Assembly: GCA_964523675.1 (NCBI GenBank)
Contig: CAZFZT010000021.1
Location: 1 to 40,585 of the forward strand
Direction: 5' to 3'
Origin: CAZFZT01 sp964523675
Lineage (GTDB): Bacteria; Planctomycetota; Phycisphaerae; Phycisphaerales; SM1A02
DNA length: 40,585 nt
Below the pieces are notes generated by a model. That model had not been told where the DNA came from, searched no databases, and saw only the letters and a program-made list of their open reading frames with translations. Position numbers and translations under genes: made by a program. Shown piece by piece: positions 1 through 7,969 of this stretch (positions are counted from its first letter, which is position 1; each line of letters opens with the position of its first letter).

Positions 1-831
1 GCGCTGCGTCGGCGGCGGCAGGTGGTGCTTGCCGACGATCGGGCTGAAGTCATCGATGTTGAAAATGTACGGGTAGTAACAGCCGTCCCAACCCACGACA
101 TCGAGCGGATGGTACGGATAAATATATGAATGCACCTGATCGCGGGCCTTAATGCGCACCTCAAACTCGCCGTTCTCGTCGTACGTCAGCGGCAACTCCG
201 GCAGGCGCAGGTCGCGTTCGCAGTAGGGGGCATGCTCGAGGAACTGCGAAGTCTTCTTCGAGATGTAACGCGGCGGCGGCAGGATGTGTGAGCCGTTCGC
301 CGTCTCAATGATGAGAAACCGCGCGTGCGGTTCGTCGTCCTTCCTTGGCTCGAACTCCATTCGATACGTGACCCCTTTGGGGATAATGATGTAATCGCGC
401 TCGCGGAACTTGAGCGTACCCATGCTGGTGTAGCACGTGCCCCGGCCGAAGTGGATGAAGATGCATTCATCCCCCTGGCCGTTCTTGTAGAAATAGTCCA
501 TTGGCTCGGCAGGTACACAGATCGCCATTTCGCAGTCGGCGTTTCCGAAGAGCACGACGCGGCCGGTGATCGGGTCGCCCTTGGGCGGCCGTGACATCGT
601 CTTAAGATGCCGCATGCGCATCACATCGGTCTCGACGTACTCGGCCTTGGTGGAATAAAGCGGCTTCCAGCCCGTGACCTGCGTGGGCGGGTGGATGTGG
701 TACATCGTGGACGTGGGGCCGACGAAGCCCTCGGTGCCGAAGACCTCCTCTGAATACAGGGCGCCGTCTGGACGCCGGAACTGAATGTGCCGCTTCGGGG
801 GGAGTTGGCCGAGTTTGGTGTAATAAGGCAT
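1..831 (-). CDS. hmgA: Homogentisate 1,2-dioxygenase, C-terminal part outside the window
   Basis: The gene reads leftwards and runs off the left edge, so only the first 277 residues are seen. Homogentisate dioxygenase opens the aromatic ring of homogentisate to maleylacetoacetate in phenylalanine and tyrosine breakdown, in the cytoplasm. The N-terminus (MPYYTKLGQLPPKRHIQFRR, then DGALYSEEVFGTEGF and YHIHPPTQV) matches the short bacterial form of the family. A cupin-like core follows, with FIHFGRGTCYTSMG and DYIIIPKGVTYRMEFEP, and WDGCYYPYIFNIDDF lies near the visible end. The iron ligands of the family should lie at or beyond the edge and cannot be checked. The start is ATG at 831, with GAGGAG upstream (about 838-843) and TACAAT at 862-867 as a possible -10 box. 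No other aromatic-degradation gene is in view. Confidence 0.85.
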   Translation of the reverse strand, partial: MPYYTKLGQLPPKRHIQFRRPDGALYSEEVFGTEGFVGPTSTMYHIHPPTQVTGWKPLYSTKAEYVETDVMRMRHLKTMSRPPKGDPITGRVVLFGNADCEMAICVPAEPMDYFYKNGQGDECIFIHFGRGTCYTSMGTLKFRERDYIIIPKGVTYRMEFEPRKDDEPHARFLIIETANGSHILPPPRYISKKTSQFLEHAPYCERDLRLPELPLTYDENGEFEVRIKARDQVHSYIYPYHPLDVVGWDGCYYPYIFNIDDFSPIVGKHHLPPPTQR

Positions 832-1007
832 GGTTCTCTCCTCGGGATGGATGCTCGTGTGATTGTAGCGAGGAGAGGGCGCGCGGCAGCCATCGCAGCG
901 AAAACCGCCGATACGGACCGGGCGCTTTGCCGGAACGGACAGCCGCGGGAAACCAAGCGGCTACTGCGCCGGCGCGAGCAGGATCGCCTCTCCCGAAACA
1001 AAGTCGG

Positions 1008-1013
1008 TAGAAT
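1008..1013 (+). promoter_or_regulatory. Possible -10 box (TAGAAT) just before the DUF433 gene
   Basis: TAGAAT stands 8 nt before the ATG at 1022. If used, transcription would start at or next to the start codon, giving a leaderless mRNA. No Shine-Dalgarno site is seen and no good -35 box lies 16-18 nt upstream, so this is tentative. Confidence 0.3.
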
Positions 1014-1021
1014 GAGACGAC

Positions 1022-1267
1022 ATGCGCGAGGATCTGCTCAAGCGAATCTCGATTGATCCGAATGTTTGCTTCGGCAAGCCGTGCATCCGCGGTCACCGGA
1101 TATGGGTGTCGCTCATCCTCGATTTTCTTGCCGAGGGCATGACGATTGACGAGGTGCTGGCCGAATACCCGCAACTCGAGGAGGCCGATGTCCGTGCGTG
1201 CATCGCCTACGGAGCGGAGATGTCGCGCGAGCGATATGTTGACGTTGGGCTAAGGCACTCGGCGTGA
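1022..1267 (+). CDS. DUF433 family antitoxin-like protein
   Basis: 81 residues. The sequence follows the DUF433 pattern: RISIDPNVCFGKPCIRGHRI near the N-terminus, then the helix-turn-helix-like part (FLAEGMTIDEVLAEYPQLEE, then ADVRACIAYGAE). DUF433 proteins are small, probably DNA-binding, and are usually found directly before DUF5615 PIN-like proteins, where they are taken to be antitoxins. Here the next gene is such a protein and the two overlap (GTGA at 1264-1267), which argues for coupled translation. The start ATG at 1022 has no clear ribosome-binding site. The role as antitoxin is inferred from family and context, not shown. Confidence 0.85.
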   Translation: MREDLLKRISIDPNVCFGKPCIRGHRIWVSLILDFLAEGMTIDEVLAEYPQLEEADVRACIAYGAEMSRERYVDVGLRHSA

Positions 1268-1638
1268 AACTCAAACTCGACGAGAACCTTGGGACGCGCG
1301 GTCAAGAGGAACTGCGAGCGGCGGGGCACGATGTGTCAACGGTTGCTGAACAGGACATGACCTCTGCAACGGACCCAGAGGTGATCGCAACCTGCGCTCA
1401 AGAAGGTCGATGCCTCGTTACGCTTGATCTCGGCTTCGCGAATCCATTGGTTTACAATCCTTCAGGTTATGCAGGAATCGTTGTGCTGCGCGTGCCATCG
1501 CGCGCATCGTTGGCGCATGTACTCGCCGCGATCCGAGCCATGCTTCGCCATGCAGAAGCAAATGACGTGCGCGGCAAACTGTGGATTGTGGAAACCGATC
1601 GGTTGCGCGAATATCGGCCGTTGGACGAGCCGGATTGA
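1264..1638 (+). CDS. DUF5615 PIN-like toxin candidate
   Basis: 124 residues, starting with GTG at 1264 inside the stop of the DUF433 gene. The opening KLKLDENLG, the middle ATCAQEGRCLVTLDLGFANP and the IVVLRVPSR strand are the marks of DUF5615, a PIN-domain-related fold. The acidic residues typical of the fold are present: D and E in LDEN, E near HDVSTVAEQD, and D in TLDLGF. Members are predicted RNases and toxins of type II pairs. The gene is intact. It ends 11 bp before the 3' end of the convergent SH3-domain gene (1649), so the two transcripts probably overlap at their ends. Toxicity is inferred only. Confidence 0.85.
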   Translation: MKLKLDENLGTRGQEELRAAGHDVSTVAEQDMTSATDPEVIATCAQEGRCLVTLDLGFANPLVYNPSGYAGIVVLRVPSRASLAHVLAAIRAMLRHAEANDVRGKLWIVETDRLREYRPLDEPD

Positions 1639-1648
1639 TTGCGAGAGT

Positions 1649-3058
1649 TCACTGCGCCGGCGCGAGCAGGTCAATGCGCTTGGGGGTGATGATGTTCAAG
1701 CGCAGCGCGGGGTCGTAGGATTTCTCGCCGACGATGCCCAGCCACAGACCCAGCATTTCAATCATTTCAAAGCCATGCCCGCTGGGCTCGATGTAGGCGA
1801 GCGTGCGGTTGGTGCCCGGTTCCTGGAGACGGAGCATTTTCGGGAGGCGCTGGCCGTCAAAGATCGTGGACGCAGTCAAGCGGCCGATGACGTCATAGTC
1901 GGCGTGGGCATGGATGCTCAGCAGCGCCATCTCCGTGCGCTGGCCGGTTCGGCGTGAACGCTCACGAATGCGCTGCAGTTCCACCTGCCGCACGCGCACT
2001 TCGCGCCAAATCTCGAGTTGCTCCGCCCTCGCATTGGCGAAGCGAGAGGCCGACTTCTCGTTCGCATTGCGCGTTGCAAACTCAAGATACATCTGCCGCA
2101 GGTTCGCAAGTTCAGAGATCTCGGCCGGCGCTTCCCGGAGCTTCTGAAGAAGCACTTCCAAGTCTTCGATGGTGGCCTTGTCAACTTCTTCAACAAGCGG
2201 CTCAGTCGGCTCTTCCTCATGAGATGAGGCGTCCTCCTCCGCAATGGACTCTTCACGAGCAAGAACCTGCTGGGTTGGAGCAGCGGTGGTGTTCGCCGTT
2301 GCTTCCTCCGGAGTCTCAGTTTCAGCCGGTTCCTGTGACTGGTCGCGCGCTTGCGGATCAGCGGGCTTCTCCTCGACTGGTTGGTCGCGCTTGGGAGGAT
2401 TGGATTTCTCGCTTTCGCGGGGTTGGTTCCCGCGAACATTCGCCATGCCGCTTCCGCCCCGCCATGCAGCAACTTCCTCGGCAGTCGCGCTTCGCAGGTG
2501 GGCCCGGCTGATCCAACCTTCTGCGTTTGCAGGTAGCGCGATCAGATGCACTGTGTTGTTCGACTCAGTCGTTGTGGTCGAGAGAATCCGGACCGTGGTA
2601 TCCGCTTCAAGTCGGATCAGCGGCTTCCAGCTGTCATCTGGATTGAAGTTCGTCGTGAGGTTGGGCGCGAGGACATCGGTAGGCCCGAGGGTGACGCCGG
2701 TTCTTCCATCTGCATTGACGCGGAAGCGTCCAGGTTCACTGGCGGGATACATGATGTGGCCGAAGAACTGCCCCGCGCCGGTGCCGGCGACGAAGGCAGG
2801 TCCGCGCGTTGCAATGTGCGCCCAGTTCGATTTCTCTCCGATCACCTCAACAATCGCGCCCGAGTTGAGCCGGCCGAATGGGTAATAGGAATCGGCAGCC
2901 CCGGAGCGAACCAAAACGCTATCGCCCGTGACAACCGCAATCGTCGGCTCGCTTCGGTCGCTCTGGGCATGGAGCGTCTGGCCGGAGGCGATGAACGCGA
3001 GCATGATCGCGGCTGAAAGAGTGGCAAAACGATTGGAGACGGACGCAAACATGGTCAT
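1649..3058 (-). CDS. Secreted protein with two bacterial SH3-like domains and an acidic coiled region
   Basis: 469 residues. A signal peptide is seen at 1-31 (hydrophobic AAIMLAFIASGQTLHA, cleavage near AQS). Residues about 40-85 (VVTGDSVLVRSGAADSYYPF...VIGEKSNWAHI) form an SH3b-like domain. A second similar stretch lies at about 145-195 (ETTVRIL-like strands, LPANAEGWISRAHL). The middle, about 205-290, is low-complexity, rich in E, P, T and Q. It is followed by a helical part (about 290-390) rich in E, R and A, and a C-terminal domain of unknown type. SH3b domains often bind peptidoglycan or cell-surface peptides, so a cell-envelope role is likely but unproven. Start ATG 3058 has AGGAGG about 7 nt upstream, one of the best Shine-Dalgarno sites in the window. 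Confidence 0.75.
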   Translation of the reverse strand: MTMFASVSNRFATLSAAIMLAFIASGQTLHAQSDRSEPTIAVVTGDSVLVRSGAADSYYPFGRLNSGAIVEVIGEKSNWAHIATRGPAFVAGTGAGQFFGHIMYPASEPGRFRVNADGRTGVTLGPTDVLAPNLTTNFNPDDSWKPLIRLEADTTVRILSTTTTESNNTVHLIALPANAEGWISRAHLRSATAEEVAAWRGGSGMANVRGNQPRESEKSNPPKRDQPVEEKPADPQARDQSQEPAETETPEEATANTTAAPTQQVLAREESIAEEDASSHEEEPTEPLVEEVDKATIEDLEVLLQKLREAPAEISELANLRQMYLEFATRNANEKSASRFANARAEQLEIWREVRVRQVELQRIRERSRRTGQRTEMALLSIHAHADYDVIGRLTASTIFDGQRLPKMLRLQEPGTNRTLAYIEPSGHGFEMIEMLGLWLGIVGEKSYDPALRLNIITPKRIDLLAPAQ

Positions 3059-3587
3059 TGATAATCCTCCTTGACTTGGCCGACCAGCTCCGCCAGCCAG
3101 CGGGCGTTAGTCTAACCGACCATGGTGGAGTTTGCGGTTGCTGGGGATAACCTGCCAGCAAAGAGTCGGGAAAATGTGCGTCCTATATCTGTGAGCCGGA
3201 TTGATTGCTTTTGCGGCAGGCAGGGGGTTGTTCGCCCGCAGTTCGGGATGGCTCTGCAAGTTGGAATGGGGCCGCGAAACCGGCATCTCTCGCAGGAACC
3301 GGGTCGGGCGTTGACACGAATCTACGCAGGCGGTACAAAAGACCGTTCCCCGTTGTCCGCGCGTGTGGATGGCGTAGTGTTAGACCGCGGCTCTCGGTGT
3401 TTCGGTCCGGCTCGCTTGCTCAGCTTTTCGAGTGAGGAAGCCGCCCCGGCGCACCGCGTGTCGCACCGAACAAGATGGCGGTCGAAGTCGTTCTGTGCAT
3501 CAGGCGCAATCGGCTGGCCGCCAGAGAATTGCCGAGCCGATTGGGCATTATCCCACCGGGATCAAACCCAGCACAAGGATCCGAACC
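3059..3587. other. Long divergent intergenic region (529 nt)
   Basis: It separates the SH3-domain gene (minus) from the coiled-coil gene (plus). I see no convincing gene in it; the reading frames here lack ribosome-binding sites and family features. It holds a 7-bp hairpin (TTGCTGG 3138-3144 with CCAGCAA 3155-3161) and a good sigma70-type promoter (3311-3339). From that promoter a leader of about 240 nt would run to the GTG at 3588. I do not recognise the leader. Confidence 0.5.
3311..3339 (+). promoter_or_regulatory. Sigma70-type promoter for the coiled-coil gene
   Basis: TTGACA at 3311-3316, a 17-nt spacer, and TACAAA at 3334-3339. The -35 box is perfect and the -10 box has 4 of 6 consensus bases at the best spacing. 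Transcription would start near 3346. Confidence 0.55.
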
Positions 3588-4478
3588 GTGCACGTTCTGA
3601 CCAAAATCTTTATCGTCCTCGTGTCACTGCTGGCCGTCTTCCTCGTCCCACTACTCGTGGTGTACGCATATAACGAGGACGCCTTCAAGGCGAAGTACCA
3701 GCACTACCTCGCGCAGTACAACGCCAATAGGGCTATGCTGGATCGCGAGCGTGAAGCGGCGGGTTTCCGCGAAGCGGAGTTCGAAAAGCGCATCGCCGGG
3801 CTCGGTGCCGATCTGGCTGTTGCGGTCCGTGAGCGTGATGCTGCCCTGGTCGAGAATCGGCAGCTTGAATCGCGCCTCGCTTCGGCTCAGGCCTCCCAAG
3901 CGGAGATTCAGAGTGAACTGCGCAAACTCACCGCCATCGCCGGCGCCAATAGTGACCTCAACCGCGAGCAGACTGACGAGCTTCGCGCACTGCGCACCAC
4001 CTACGCGGAAACAGAGCGTCGCCTCGTCGAGCTTGATGAAGCATACCGCGACATCAGCAGCCAGCTTGAGGTCGCCGTTGCAGCTCGCCGGGCGCTTCAA
4101 GAGGAACTGCAGCGCGTGAACGAAGCACGCGCCGACTCAGAGTCGCGACTGAGCGAATACGTCGCACGGTTCGGTTCGCTTGGCGATGGTCAGGATGCGG
4201 TCGCCTTGGGTTCCATCCCGGATCGCGACTTGGTCACCACCGTCGTCAATATTCGCCGCACCGCTCACCAGACGCTGGTTGAAATTGGCGCGGGATCACG
4301 TGACGGCGTTCGCGAGGGGTGGACGCTGACCATCGGCCGGGGCGCGGATTTCCTGGGCAAGGTTCGGATCATTGAGGTTGACATCACTCGTTCGACCGGC
4401 GTGCTCATGCTTGAAGACTCCAAGCGGGGTCTCGTCGATGTCGGCGACACCGTGCGCGCCTGGGCTGGTATTGATTGA
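3588..4478 (+). CDS. Membrane-anchored coiled-coil protein with C-terminal beta domain
   Basis: 296 residues from GTG 3588, chosen because AAGGA lies about 9 nt upstream and the product then opens directly with a membrane segment (LTKIFIVLVSLLAVFLVPLL, residues about 4-25). The reading frame is open further upstream to 3432, but that part looks non-coding. Residues about 40-205 are a long coiled coil rich in E, R, L and A. The C-terminal 75 residues form a compact domain (TLVEIGAGSRDGVREGWTLT, then IGRGADFLGKVRII, GLVDVGDTVRAW). Its GS-x-DGV-x-EG and GD-x-V pattern resembles beta-barrel domains of FlgT- or MreC-like proteins. This is likely an envelope structural protein facing the periplasm. 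The next gene, a 61-residue membrane protein, is 60 nt away and probably in the same operon. Confidence 0.75.
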   Translation: MHVLTKIFIVLVSLLAVFLVPLLVVYAYNEDAFKAKYQHYLAQYNANRAMLDREREAAGFREAEFEKRIAGLGADLAVAVRERDAALVENRQLESRLASAQASQAEIQSELRKLTAIAGANSDLNREQTDELRALRTTYAETERRLVELDEAYRDISSQLEVAVAARRALQEELQRVNEARADSESRLSEYVARFGSLGDGQDAVALGSIPDRDLVTTVVNIRRTAHQTLVEIGAGSRDGVREGWTLTIGRGADFLGKVRIIEVDITRSTGVLMLEDSKRGLVDVGDTVRAWAGID

Positions 4479-4538
4479 TTCAGTCGCATCCTCGCTCGAG
4501 ATTCTGCACCACGCCACCCTTCAGAAGAAGACCAGACC

Positions 4539-4724
4539 ATGTCCCAGTTCAATGCCCCCATTCGCCGATCCGGAGGAGAGCTCGACGTTTATGCCGGCCT
4601 GCTCATCGTCGCAACGCTCGTCCTTGCTTCGGGCGTCTTTCTCATGGCCCGGAAGAACATCGACCATTCCGCCGATGGCGCGCAGCCGGGCGGACTATTC
4701 AAACTCGTTGAATCGCGCCATTAG
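4539..4724 (+). CDS. Small single-pass membrane protein
   Basis: 61 residues, with one membrane segment at about 19-37 (AGLLIVATLVLASGVFLMA) between a polar N-terminus and a basic/polar tail. It lies 60 nt after the coiled-coil gene in the same direction and directly before a strong terminator, so the two probably form an operon and may work together. I do not recognise a family. The ATG at 4539 follows an A-rich, purine-rich stretch (GAAGAAGACC) that could serve as a weak ribosome-binding site. The ordered position before a terminator supports it as a real gene despite its size. Confidence 0.65.
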   Translation: MSQFNAPIRRSGGELDVYAGLLIVATLVLASGVFLMARKNIDHSADGAQPGGLFKLVESRH

Positions 4725-4756
4725 GCCCATCTGAGCCAATCTGATGCAATGCCCGT

Positions 4757-4814
4757 TCGCGCGGGCGTCTGCCCTGTCTGAACATGGAGGGAAGACGCCC
4801 GTGCGAATTTTTTT
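4757..4814 (+). terminator. Strong intrinsic terminator
   Basis: A 14-bp stem (4757-4770 with 4793-4806, one G-U pair) closes a 22-nt loop and is followed by seven T (4808-4814). It closes the coiled-coil/small membrane protein operon. Confidence 0.9.
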
Positions 4815-4965
4815 GTAAGGCGCATCCGTTGACGCTGCCGCGCAGGCCTGATGAAGCATTGCGTCATGGAGCGCGGCAGGATGTTGTTGCAGATCTGCGC
4901 GCTTCCTCAGCGGGCTTCGTCTGACATAAGAGTCGTGTTTGCTCCTACACTTTCTGCAAGCACAC

Positions 4966-5051
4966 GGGCCCGTGGCGGAATCGGCAGACGCAGGGGACTT
5001 AAAATCCCCAGCCCCGGAAGGGGCGTGTGGGTTCGACTCCCACCGGGCCCA
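4966..5051 (+). tRNA. tRNA-Leu(UAA)
   Basis: 86 nt, a class II tRNA. The acceptor stem pairs GGGCCCG (4966-4972) with CGGGCCC (5044-5050), with A at 5051 as discriminator base. The anticodon stem GGGGA/TCCCC holds the loop CTTAAAA, placing anticodon TAA at 5000-5002. The variable arm is long (GCCCCGGAAGGGGC), as expected for leucine. The T arm has GGTTCGACTCC. The CCA end is not encoded. It reads UUA and UUG codons. A copy of repeat element A begins 34 nt downstream. Confidence 0.97.
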
Positions 5052-5084
5052 TTTCGAGAGTCAGAATGTCTCAGAACTCTGCAC

Positions 5085-5141
5085 ACAAGCCGGGGCAGAG
5101 CGAAGATCGCCGGAAGGCGACCGAGCGACGCCCCGGGTCGA
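5085..5141 (+). repeat. Element A, copy 1 (palindromic repeat before the dlh-like gene)
   Basis: 57 nt. It begins ACAAGCCGGGGCAGAGCG and ends AGCGACGCCCCGGGTCGA. Outer arms CCGGGGC (5090-5096) and GCCCCGG (5130-5136) pair. An inner 5-bp stem TCGCC/GGCGA (5107-5111 with 5116-5120) is capped by GGAA, a GNRA tetraloop. It ends 19 nt before the ATG at 5161 and is in the same direction as that gene. Three related copies lie at 13857-13912, 30853-30911 and 34465-34538. Confidence 0.8.
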
Positions 5142-5160
5142 GCCGCAAGGAGCGCACGCC

Positions 5161-5949
5161 ATGATGCCCAGATCCATTGCATTACTCATCATCGCTTGTC
5201 TTCTCACCACAACGGCCCATGCTGAGATAACCACGCGCGCCGTCGAGTATCGGCATGGCGATGTCGTTCTCGAAGGATACTTCGCATGGGATGATTCGCG
5301 CGAAGGGCCGATGCCAGGTGTACTGCTTATTCATGAATGGTGGGGCCACAATGAGTTCGTGAGGCAGAAGGCGCGCGAGATCGCTGCACTGGGATACGTC
5401 GCGTTCGCGCTTGACATGTACGGCAAAGGGATCAGGACCGATGATCCGACGCGCGCGTCGCAGTTGGCCCGGCCGTTTTCTGCCGACAACTACCGCCTCA
5501 TGCGCAGCCGGGCCGCTGCGGGTCTCGATCAACTGGTCAGGCACGAGAAGGTCAATGATGCTGATCTTGCAGCCATCGGATTCTGCTTCGGCGGCACGAC
5601 CGCGCTGCAACTGGCGTATAGCGGAGCGAAGGGGCTGAAGGCGGTGGTGAGTTTCCATGGCTCGCTCACCCCGCCGCGGGAGAGCGACGATGAGCACATT
5701 GACGCGGCCATCCTGGTGCTGCATGGCGCGGATGACCCGCTGATTCCGAAGGAGCAGTTTGATTCGTTCACTGAAGCGATGAAACGCAGCAAAGCGGATT
5801 GGCATCTGATTGCCTACGGCGGTGCGGTGCATAGTTTCACCAATCCTGACGCAGACGCGCGCAACATGCCGGGTGTCGCCTTTCACGAGAAGGCGGCGAG
5901 GCGATCCTTCGCGCACATGAAGATGTTCCTCGAAGAGCGGCTGCGGTGA
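5161..5949 (+). CDS. Dienelactone hydrolase family protein, exported
   Basis: 262 residues, an alpha/beta hydrolase of the dienelactone hydrolase family. It has a signal peptide (RSIALLIIACLLTTTAHA), so it probably acts outside the cytoplasm. The active-site set is visible: Glu in LLIHEWWGHN, the nucleophile Cys in GFCFGG, Asp in LHGADDPLIP and His in AVHSFT, matching the Cys-Asp-His triad of the family. The start is ATG 5161 (or ATG 5164), with AAGGAG at 5147-5152 at good distance. A longer frame from 4939 would cross the tRNA and is rejected. The substrate cannot be told: many exported members act on unknown esters or lactones. The next gene, pgsA, starts 57 nt downstream. Confidence 0.85.
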   Translation: MMPRSIALLIIACLLTTTAHAEITTRAVEYRHGDVVLEGYFAWDDSREGPMPGVLLIHEWWGHNEFVRQKAREIAALGYVAFALDMYGKGIRTDDPTRASQLARPFSADNYRLMRSRAAAGLDQLVRHEKVNDADLAAIGFCFGGTTALQLAYSGAKGLKAVVSFHGSLTPPRESDDEHIDAAILVLHGADDPLIPKEQFDSFTEAMKRSKADWHLIAYGGAVHSFTNPDADARNMPGVAFHEKAARRSFAHMKMFLEERLR

Positions 5950-6006
5950 ACCGCAGGGGTCGGGCGCGTCGCATGCGCCTGCTGCGTACCGTCGTCTCCT
6001 GCTACG

Positions 6007-6693
6007 ATGCCGCTGATGGCCGCGGTCATACAGCATCAACTGCCGAACGCGCTCACCGTGCTGCGTCTTCTCATCGCAGCAGCGTTCTTTGGCACGCTGA
6101 CGCTCTACCGCTATCCGCAAGTCAACGTCGTTTGGGCGAACGTGGCTATCGCATTGTTCCTCGTGGGTGTGTTCACGGATTTCCTGGACGGTTACCTTGC
6201 ACGGAAGTGGAAGGTCGAATCCGTGTTCGGCCGCATGATGGATCCGTTCTGCGACAAAGTGCTCGTGATCGGCGCGTTCATCTACCTGGCCGGGCCGCGC
6301 TTCGTGATTCCGGATCGCGTTATTGATGATGCCTTCCTCATCTCCGCAACGGGGGTTTACTCATGGATGGTCGTCGTCATCCTCGCACGTGAACTGCTCG
6401 TCACCACAATTCGCGGTGAGATGGAAGCGATGGGAGCAAGCGGCGCTGCGATGCTCGCAGGCAAGCTCAAGATGATTCTGCAATCGATCACGATCCCGTT
6501 CGTGCTTTTCACCGCCATCAACATACGGCCGACCTATCCGGAATTGACGTGGCTCTACATTCTCCAGGGCGCACTGGTGTATGTGACGGTGATCGTGACG
6601 GCGTGGTCCGCTGCGCCGTACATCAGCGCGCTCCGCCGCTTGTTGGCGCGGAGTCAGTCGTCTGCGCTGGCTGAGGATGAAGTGAAGGATTAA
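6007..6693 (+). CDS. pgsA: CDP-diacylglycerol--glycerol-3-phosphate 3-phosphatidyltransferase
   Basis: 228 residues. It joins CDP-diacylglycerol and glycerol 3-phosphate to phosphatidylglycerophosphate in the inner membrane. The CDP-alcohol phosphatidyltransferase motif is complete: DFLDGYLAR, then GRMMDPFCDK, giving the D-x2-D-G-x2-A-R-x8-G-x3-D-x3-D pattern. Several membrane segments are seen (about 14-32, 39-58, 115-135, 155-175, 185-205). The next gene, pgpA, 37 nt on, catalyses the following step, so the two form a phosphatidylglycerol operon. The start is ATG 6007 or ATG 6016. No Shine-Dalgarno site is seen, and TACGAT at 6003-6008 could be a -10 box for a leaderless start at 6016. Confidence 0.9.
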   Translation: MPLMAAVIQHQLPNALTVLRLLIAAAFFGTLTLYRYPQVNVVWANVAIALFLVGVFTDFLDGYLARKWKVESVFGRMMDPFCDKVLVIGAFIYLAGPRFVIPDRVIDDAFLISATGVYSWMVVVILARELLVTTIRGEMEAMGASGAAMLAGKLKMILQSITIPFVLFTAINIRPTYPELTWLYILQGALVYVTVIVTAWSAAPYISALRRLLARSQSSALAEDEVKD

Positions 6694-6730
6694 GGATCTC
6701 GTTCGTACCGCTTCGGAAGCTCGAAAGCCA

Positions 6731-7249
6731 TTGAACATCCTGCGTATTCAACTTCTCACTGTCTTTGGCCTGGGGCGACTGCCGCTCGCTTCGGGGACGT
6801 TTGGTTCACTGCCGCCGGTGGCCTTCGCGCTGCTGCTGGTCTGGTTGCTTTGGCCGCAGATGTTGGCGGTCAATATCGCGATCGCCCTTGTGGGCGCGAT
6901 CTTTGCGATCGTATGCGTGCGGTTCGGGCATGAAGCCGAGCAACGATTCGGCAGGAAGGATCCATCGGCTGTCGTTGCAGACGAGGTCGCAGGCCAGGCC
7001 ATCGCGCTGCTGTTCCTGCCGTGGCGGGCACCTGTCGATCGTGAATCGTGGACCTGGAATGCCGCGCTGGCAGCGACTGCGTTCGTCACCTTTCGCTTCT
7101 TCGACATCGTGAAGATCCCGCCCGCGCGCAACATGCAACGGCTGTCAGCCGGCTGGGGGATTCTCGTCGATGATCTGATCGCAGGCATCTACGCGCTTCT
7201 GCTGAGCCAACTCGTCGCGCGGCTTGCGCTGCCGGGCATGCTGCCCTAG
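6731..7249 (+). CDS. pgpA: Phosphatidylglycerophosphatase A
   Basis: 172 residues. It removes phosphate from phosphatidylglycerophosphate to give phosphatidylglycerol, directly after PgsA. Family marks are FGLGRLPLASGTFGS at the N-terminus, RKDPSAVVADEVAGQAIAL in the middle, and TFRFFDIVKIPP then GWGILVDDLIAGIYA near the end, with the acidic residues that bind the metal. Four membrane segments are likely. The start is TTG 6731 after the pgsA stop (37-nt gap). No better start fits, because the conserved region begins within 15 residues. The gene ends 23 bp before the convergent gene at 7273. Confidence 0.92.
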   Translation: MNILRIQLLTVFGLGRLPLASGTFGSLPPVAFALLLVWLLWPQMLAVNIAIALVGAIFAIVCVRFGHEAEQRFGRKDPSAVVADEVAGQAIALLFLPWRAPVDRESWTWNAALAATAFVTFRFFDIVKIPPARNMQRLSAGWGILVDDLIAGIYALLLSQLVARLALPGMLP

Positions 7250-7272
7250 CGAAGTCGTGTGCGAAGTGCGCT

Positions 7273-7908
7273 TCAGTCGAAGGCATGGCCGTTGCGCCGC
7301 GCCAAGGAGGCAGCGCACGCAATGTCAACGACTGCGATGGCAGCCACGACAGCGAGTGCGGCAGCGACGCGATCACGCTTTGGATTCTCCCGGGTTCTGC
7401 CCATCGCAAGCGTGGCAGCATCAGCGACATCGCCGGCAACTCGGGCCCATACTGCCATGCCTCGTTTGCGAGGGTCCGCCAGGCCGAAGATCGATGCGCC
7501 GTGAACAATCTCGCGCACACCATGGGCGCGGAACACCGCGGCGCTTCTCTCCATGCCGAGCCAGCGCGCGATACGCTGGGATGCGAGAAGCTCCGCAGTG
7601 CCCAAGGCGATGCTCATGACGCCGAGGCCGCGAGCCAATCGGTCGTACTTCCACGTATGAGGGTCGAATCCATAATGCTGACGGGTCAGTCGTTTGCTCA
7701 GTGTGACGTGCGACTTGATCCTCGCACCGCCGTCTGCGGAGATGCCAGCGATGCCGCGTCTGGCTGGCGCAGCCCTTCGCGGCTTGATCGGCGGTGTCGG
7801 CGCGGGCGCGTGCACATCCTCCGGTACAGAGACGGCATTCCGCTGCGGCTGGCGGCTCATTTTGCCGATCGTCGCCTCAGCCCCCGAATGTATAACTCTC
7901 GTCACCAT
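7273..7908 (-). CDS. Membrane protein of unknown function (cyclase/dehydrase-associated type)
   Basis: 211 residues as the longest frame; a start at ATG 7860 (MSRQPQ) would give 195. The N-terminal 60-75 residues are proline- and arginine-rich and probably disordered. The rest carries about three membrane segments. Its pattern of KYDRLARGLGVMSIALGTAE, RWLGMERSAAVFRAHGVREI and WARVAGDVADAATLA is one I know from bacterial membrane proteins often annotated next to, or fused with, SRPBCC/cyclase-like domains. No catalytic motif is visible. TATACA at 7889-7894 (minus strand) could be a -10 box for the shorter start. The gene is convergent with pgpA. Function unknown. Confidence 0.65.
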   Translation of the reverse strand: MVTRVIHSGAEATIGKMSRQPQRNAVSVPEDVHAPAPTPPIKPRRAAPARRGIAGISADGGARIKSHVTLSKRLTRQHYGFDPHTWKYDRLARGLGVMSIALGTAELLASQRIARWLGMERSAAVFRAHGVREIVHGASIFGLADPRKRGMAVWARVAGDVADAATLAMGRTRENPKRDRVAAALAVVAAIAVVDIACAASLARRNGHAFD

Positions 7909-7969
7909 TGCGTTGCCTCAGTTGCAGGTTACGTTCGCTCGGATTGGGAACAACGTCGCTTGTCAGAAA

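Noticed and set aside
3432..3587. Longer start of the coiled-coil protein at 3432
   Set aside because: The added residues look like untranslated sequence, and GTG 3588 has a ribosome-binding site and begins at the membrane anchor.
4939..5160. Longer N-terminus for the dienelactone hydrolase gene from 4939
   Set aside because: It would run through tRNA-Leu and element A; ATG 5161 has a Shine-Dalgarno site and begins a signal peptide.
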